From Nitratireductor sp. (GTDB lineage: Bacteria > Pseudomonadota > Alphaproteobacteria > Rhizobiales > Rhizobiaceae), in NCBI GenBank assembly GCA_020441735.1, contig JAGRLQ010000008.1, forward strand, positions 1 through 7,510: DNA of 7,510 nucleotides, written 5' to 3'. Position 1 is the first letter of the stretch. Every line of letters starts with the position of its first letter. Made by a program: the position numbers and the translations under genes. The notes under the pieces were generated by a model. It saw only the letters and a list, made by a program, of their open reading frames with translations. It was not told where the DNA came from and did no database searches. This document shows positions 6,580-7,510 of this stretch, one piece after another.

Positions 6580-6960
6580 CAGGATCGTGTGGTTCAGTTC
6601 TGCGGCGAATGTATTGCGCTACAGCTGCCATGGGCGGCATGGCGCTCGGACAGGCGTATGTCAAGGTACCGCCGGTTCTTCCACTCCTCCCTTTCATGTT
6701 CTCCAATCCGGAAGCAGGCGCGGACCTTTGATCAGGCCGCGCCGTCCGGATCAGCCCGTTTCGCCACAGGATGTGGAAGACCTTCTGAACGAACCGCAAA
6801 CCGATAACCTCCAGGAGACAGTGCCATGCACCTGACGAGTGGAGGAGGCGCTGAGTTGGCTGGGCAAGGCGATGCTGCAAGCCGGAAAATCGTTCAAATT
6901 TGCCTGCCAGCCGCGACTGAATTGGAACCGCCACACGAATAAGGGACAAAAGAAGATCAT
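6580..6960. other. about 380 bp without a convincing gene
   Basis: Normal GC content but no frame here has recognisable homology. On the + strand two short adjacent frames read like protein in places: 6639-6731 (MALGQAYVKVPPVLPLLPFM onward, stop at 6729-6731) and, in another frame, SPQDVEDLLNEPQTDNLQE ending near 6835. Joining them would need a frameshift at about 6725-6735. This could be a decayed small gene, or the leader and promoter region of the TRAP operon. A - strand frame (6545-6949) overlaps the dctQ start by ATGA, but it starts with TTG and has unconvincing composition. Confidence 0.4.
6826..6942 (+). CDS. possible 38-residue small ORF, unknown function
   Basis: MHLTSGGGAELAGQGDAASR and 18 more residues end in TAA at 6940-6942. 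It is supported only by a good ribosome-binding sequence, AGGAGA (6813-6818), 7 nt before the ATG. The product is small and soluble, with one cysteine and no signal peptide or known motif. It sits between the divergently transcribed dctQ and the + strand repeat-protein gene, immediately before the AT-rich tract. It may be chance; no homology is recognised. Confidence 0.2.
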   Translation: MHLTSGGGAELAGQGDAASRKIVQICLPAATELEPPHE

Positions 6961-7100
6961 GACTTGAGATAATTTATTCAAAAAATAAGAAAATATTAAA
7001 GTAGGAAAAATTTGAATAAAATTTTAATAAAAGTTTATAGTTAATTATATCTTGTTAAATATTTGACAGTTTATTGCAAATCGGCAAATGTAATTATGAG
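6961..7100. promoter_or_regulatory. strongly AT-rich tract with candidate promoter upstream of the repeat-protein gene
   Basis: Counting bases gives 19 G/C in the 120 bases 6961-7080 (about 16%), against a GC-rich background. It contains A- and T-tracts and a perfect TTGACA at 7063-7068. The best -10 candidate is TGTAAT at 7089-7094, with a 20-bp spacer that is longer than ideal, so the promoter call is tentative. The tract ends about 100 bp before the start of the Tat/EKK-repeat gene. Such tracts are typical targets of nucleoid proteins (H-NS-like, MucR/Ros, IHF), but no specific site was proven. Confidence 0.45.
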
Positions 7101-7108
7101 CTTGTTAA
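7042..7108 (+). repeat. two-copy direct repeat TAATTAT-N2/3-CTTGTTAA
   Basis: The first copy is TAATTATatCTTGTTAA at 7042-7058 and the second is TAATTATgagCTTGTTAA at 7091-7108. All 15 defined bases are identical; only the 2- or 3-base middle differs. The copies start 49 bp apart, close to an integral number of helical turns, and flank the TTGACA at 7063-7068. This fits a pair of regulator sites or a duplicated promoter segment. Low sequence complexity raises the chance of coincidence. Confidence 0.45.
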
Positions 7109-7197
7109 CAGATCATTCGATCGAGGGCGCGTTCGAGCTCAAACAGGTGCGGCAGTGTAACCAAAAAGAGGGTCGCCAGACCTGAGGAGTTAGTAAA

Positions 7198-7510
7198 ATG
7201 CCGCATCAAGACAGTAACCAGAAAGATATGTCCCGGCGAGCGGCGCTCGCCAAACTCGGCGTGGTGGCCATTGCCCTGACAGTACCGAACGTCATGACAC
7301 TTCGTGCCGCCGAAGCTGCCGAGAAGAAGGGTGCTGAGAAGAAGGGTGCCGAGAAGAAGGGCGCCGAGAAGAAAAACGCCGAGAAGAAGAGCGAAGAGAA
7401 GAAAAACGCCGAGAAGAAGGGCGAAGAGAAGAAAAACGCCGAGAAGAAGAGCGAAGAGAAGAAAAACGCCGAGAAGAAGAGCGAAGAGAAGAAGAACCAC
7501 GAGAAGAAGA
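7198..7510 (+). CDS. Tat-signal protein with EKKxx pentapeptide repeats, 3' end outside window
   Basis: The start ATG has GAGGAG (7184-7189) 8 nt upstream. An internal ATG at 7228 would give MSRR at the terminus but has a poor ribosome-binding site. The N-terminus has a twin-arginine-type signal: SRRAALAKLG (12-21), hydrophobic core to about L35, and a c-region RAAEAA (36-41). It has A rather than F after the arginine pair plus one, so it is not a perfect Tat consensus. From residue 42 the visible mature part is unbroken pentapeptides EKK-(G/N/S)-(A/E/H): 12 complete copies and part of a 13th. The exported product would be almost entirely Lys/Glu, extended or helical and strongly charged. The gene is still open at the window edge, so any C-terminal domain is unseen. 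Function unknown; envelope-associated or polyanion-binding roles are possible guesses only. The long antisense Leu-rich frame is a repeat artefact. Confidence 0.75.
   Translation, partial: MPHQDSNQKDMSRRAALAKLGVVAIALTVPNVMTLRAAEAAEKKGAEKKGAEKKGAEKKNAEKKSEEKKNAEKKGEEKKNAEKKSEEKKNAEKKSEEKKNHEKK
7321..7510 (+). repeat. 15-nt tandem repeat array encoding EKKxx
   Basis: The unit GAGAAGAAGNNNNNN repeats with no phase break: 12 full copies (7321-7500) and 10 bases of the next at the window end. From about 7366 it becomes a 30-nt higher-order repeat, alternating EKKNA with EKKSE or EKKGE. Third-base differences (ggt/ggc, gct/gcc, aag/aaa) occur in the first copies, while later 30-nt units are nearly identical, suggesting recent expansion by slippage or unequal recombination. 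Because 15 and 30 are multiples of three, copy-number change alters length but not frame. Confidence 0.9.

Noticed and set aside
6545..6949. A 134-codon - strand frame whose stop overlaps the dctQ start as ATGA
   Set aside because: It starts with TTG, has no clear ribosome-binding site, and its residue make-up shows no recognisable domain; the overlap is probably chance.
7105..7500. A - strand open frame encoding Leu/Phe-rich LLLGVFLLFA repeats
   Set aside because: It is the antisense reading of the EKK repeat array; the + strand has the ribosome-binding site, signal peptide and consistent frame.
7198..7510. CRISPR-like interpretation of the regular repeats
   Set aside because: The 15-nt units are contiguous coding repeats in one frame with no unique spacers.

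Overview
The window looks like a GC-rich alphaproteobacterial chromosome, most plausibly Hyphomicrobiales (Rhizobiales) or a related marine/soil lineage. The reasons are high coding GC, tightly packed operons, a Tat-secreted TakP/FcbT-type TRAP transporter, and phytoene-dehydrogenase-like FAD oxidoreductases beside a GcvT-family protein. This is inference from gene content and style; no taxonomic marker gene is present.

Left part (1-3193, + strand): a compact catabolic-looking operon. It contains the 3' end of one FAD-dependent oxidoreductase (1-192), a complete second paralogue overlapping it by ATGA (189-1676), a 403-residue GcvT/aminomethyltransferase-family protein (1678-2889), and a 77-residue protein I do not recognise (2960-3193). 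The likely logic is FAD-dependent oxidation of an N- or O-methylated or amine compound, with one-carbon transfer to tetrahydrofolate by the GcvT-like enzyme. The substrate cannot be read from sequence.

Middle (3194-3405): a 212-bp convergent gap holding a 17-bp palindrome, a small bulged hairpin and a 12-bp hairpin. These are candidates for transcription termination or regulation.

Centre-right (3406-6548, - strand): a complete tripartite TRAP transporter operon transcribed dctQ, dctM, dctP. The binding protein carries a Tat signal and the residues expected of the TakP-like 2-oxoacid/sodium-binding class. The large permease has an extra hydrophobic segment. A GntR/FCD-like near-palindrome lies 19 bp ahead of dctQ. 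The transporter may import the compound, or an acid derived from it, that the convergent operon metabolises.

Right part (6549-7510): about 650 bp without a convincing gene except one weak 38-codon ORF. It includes a sharply AT-rich tract (about 16% GC over 6961-7080) with a duplicated TAATTAT-CTTGTTAA motif. This tract precedes a + strand gene that runs off the window and encodes a twin-arginine-type signal followed by a long EKKxx pentapeptide repeat (15-nt tandem DNA repeat). No tRNA, rRNA, CRISPR or transposase was seen.
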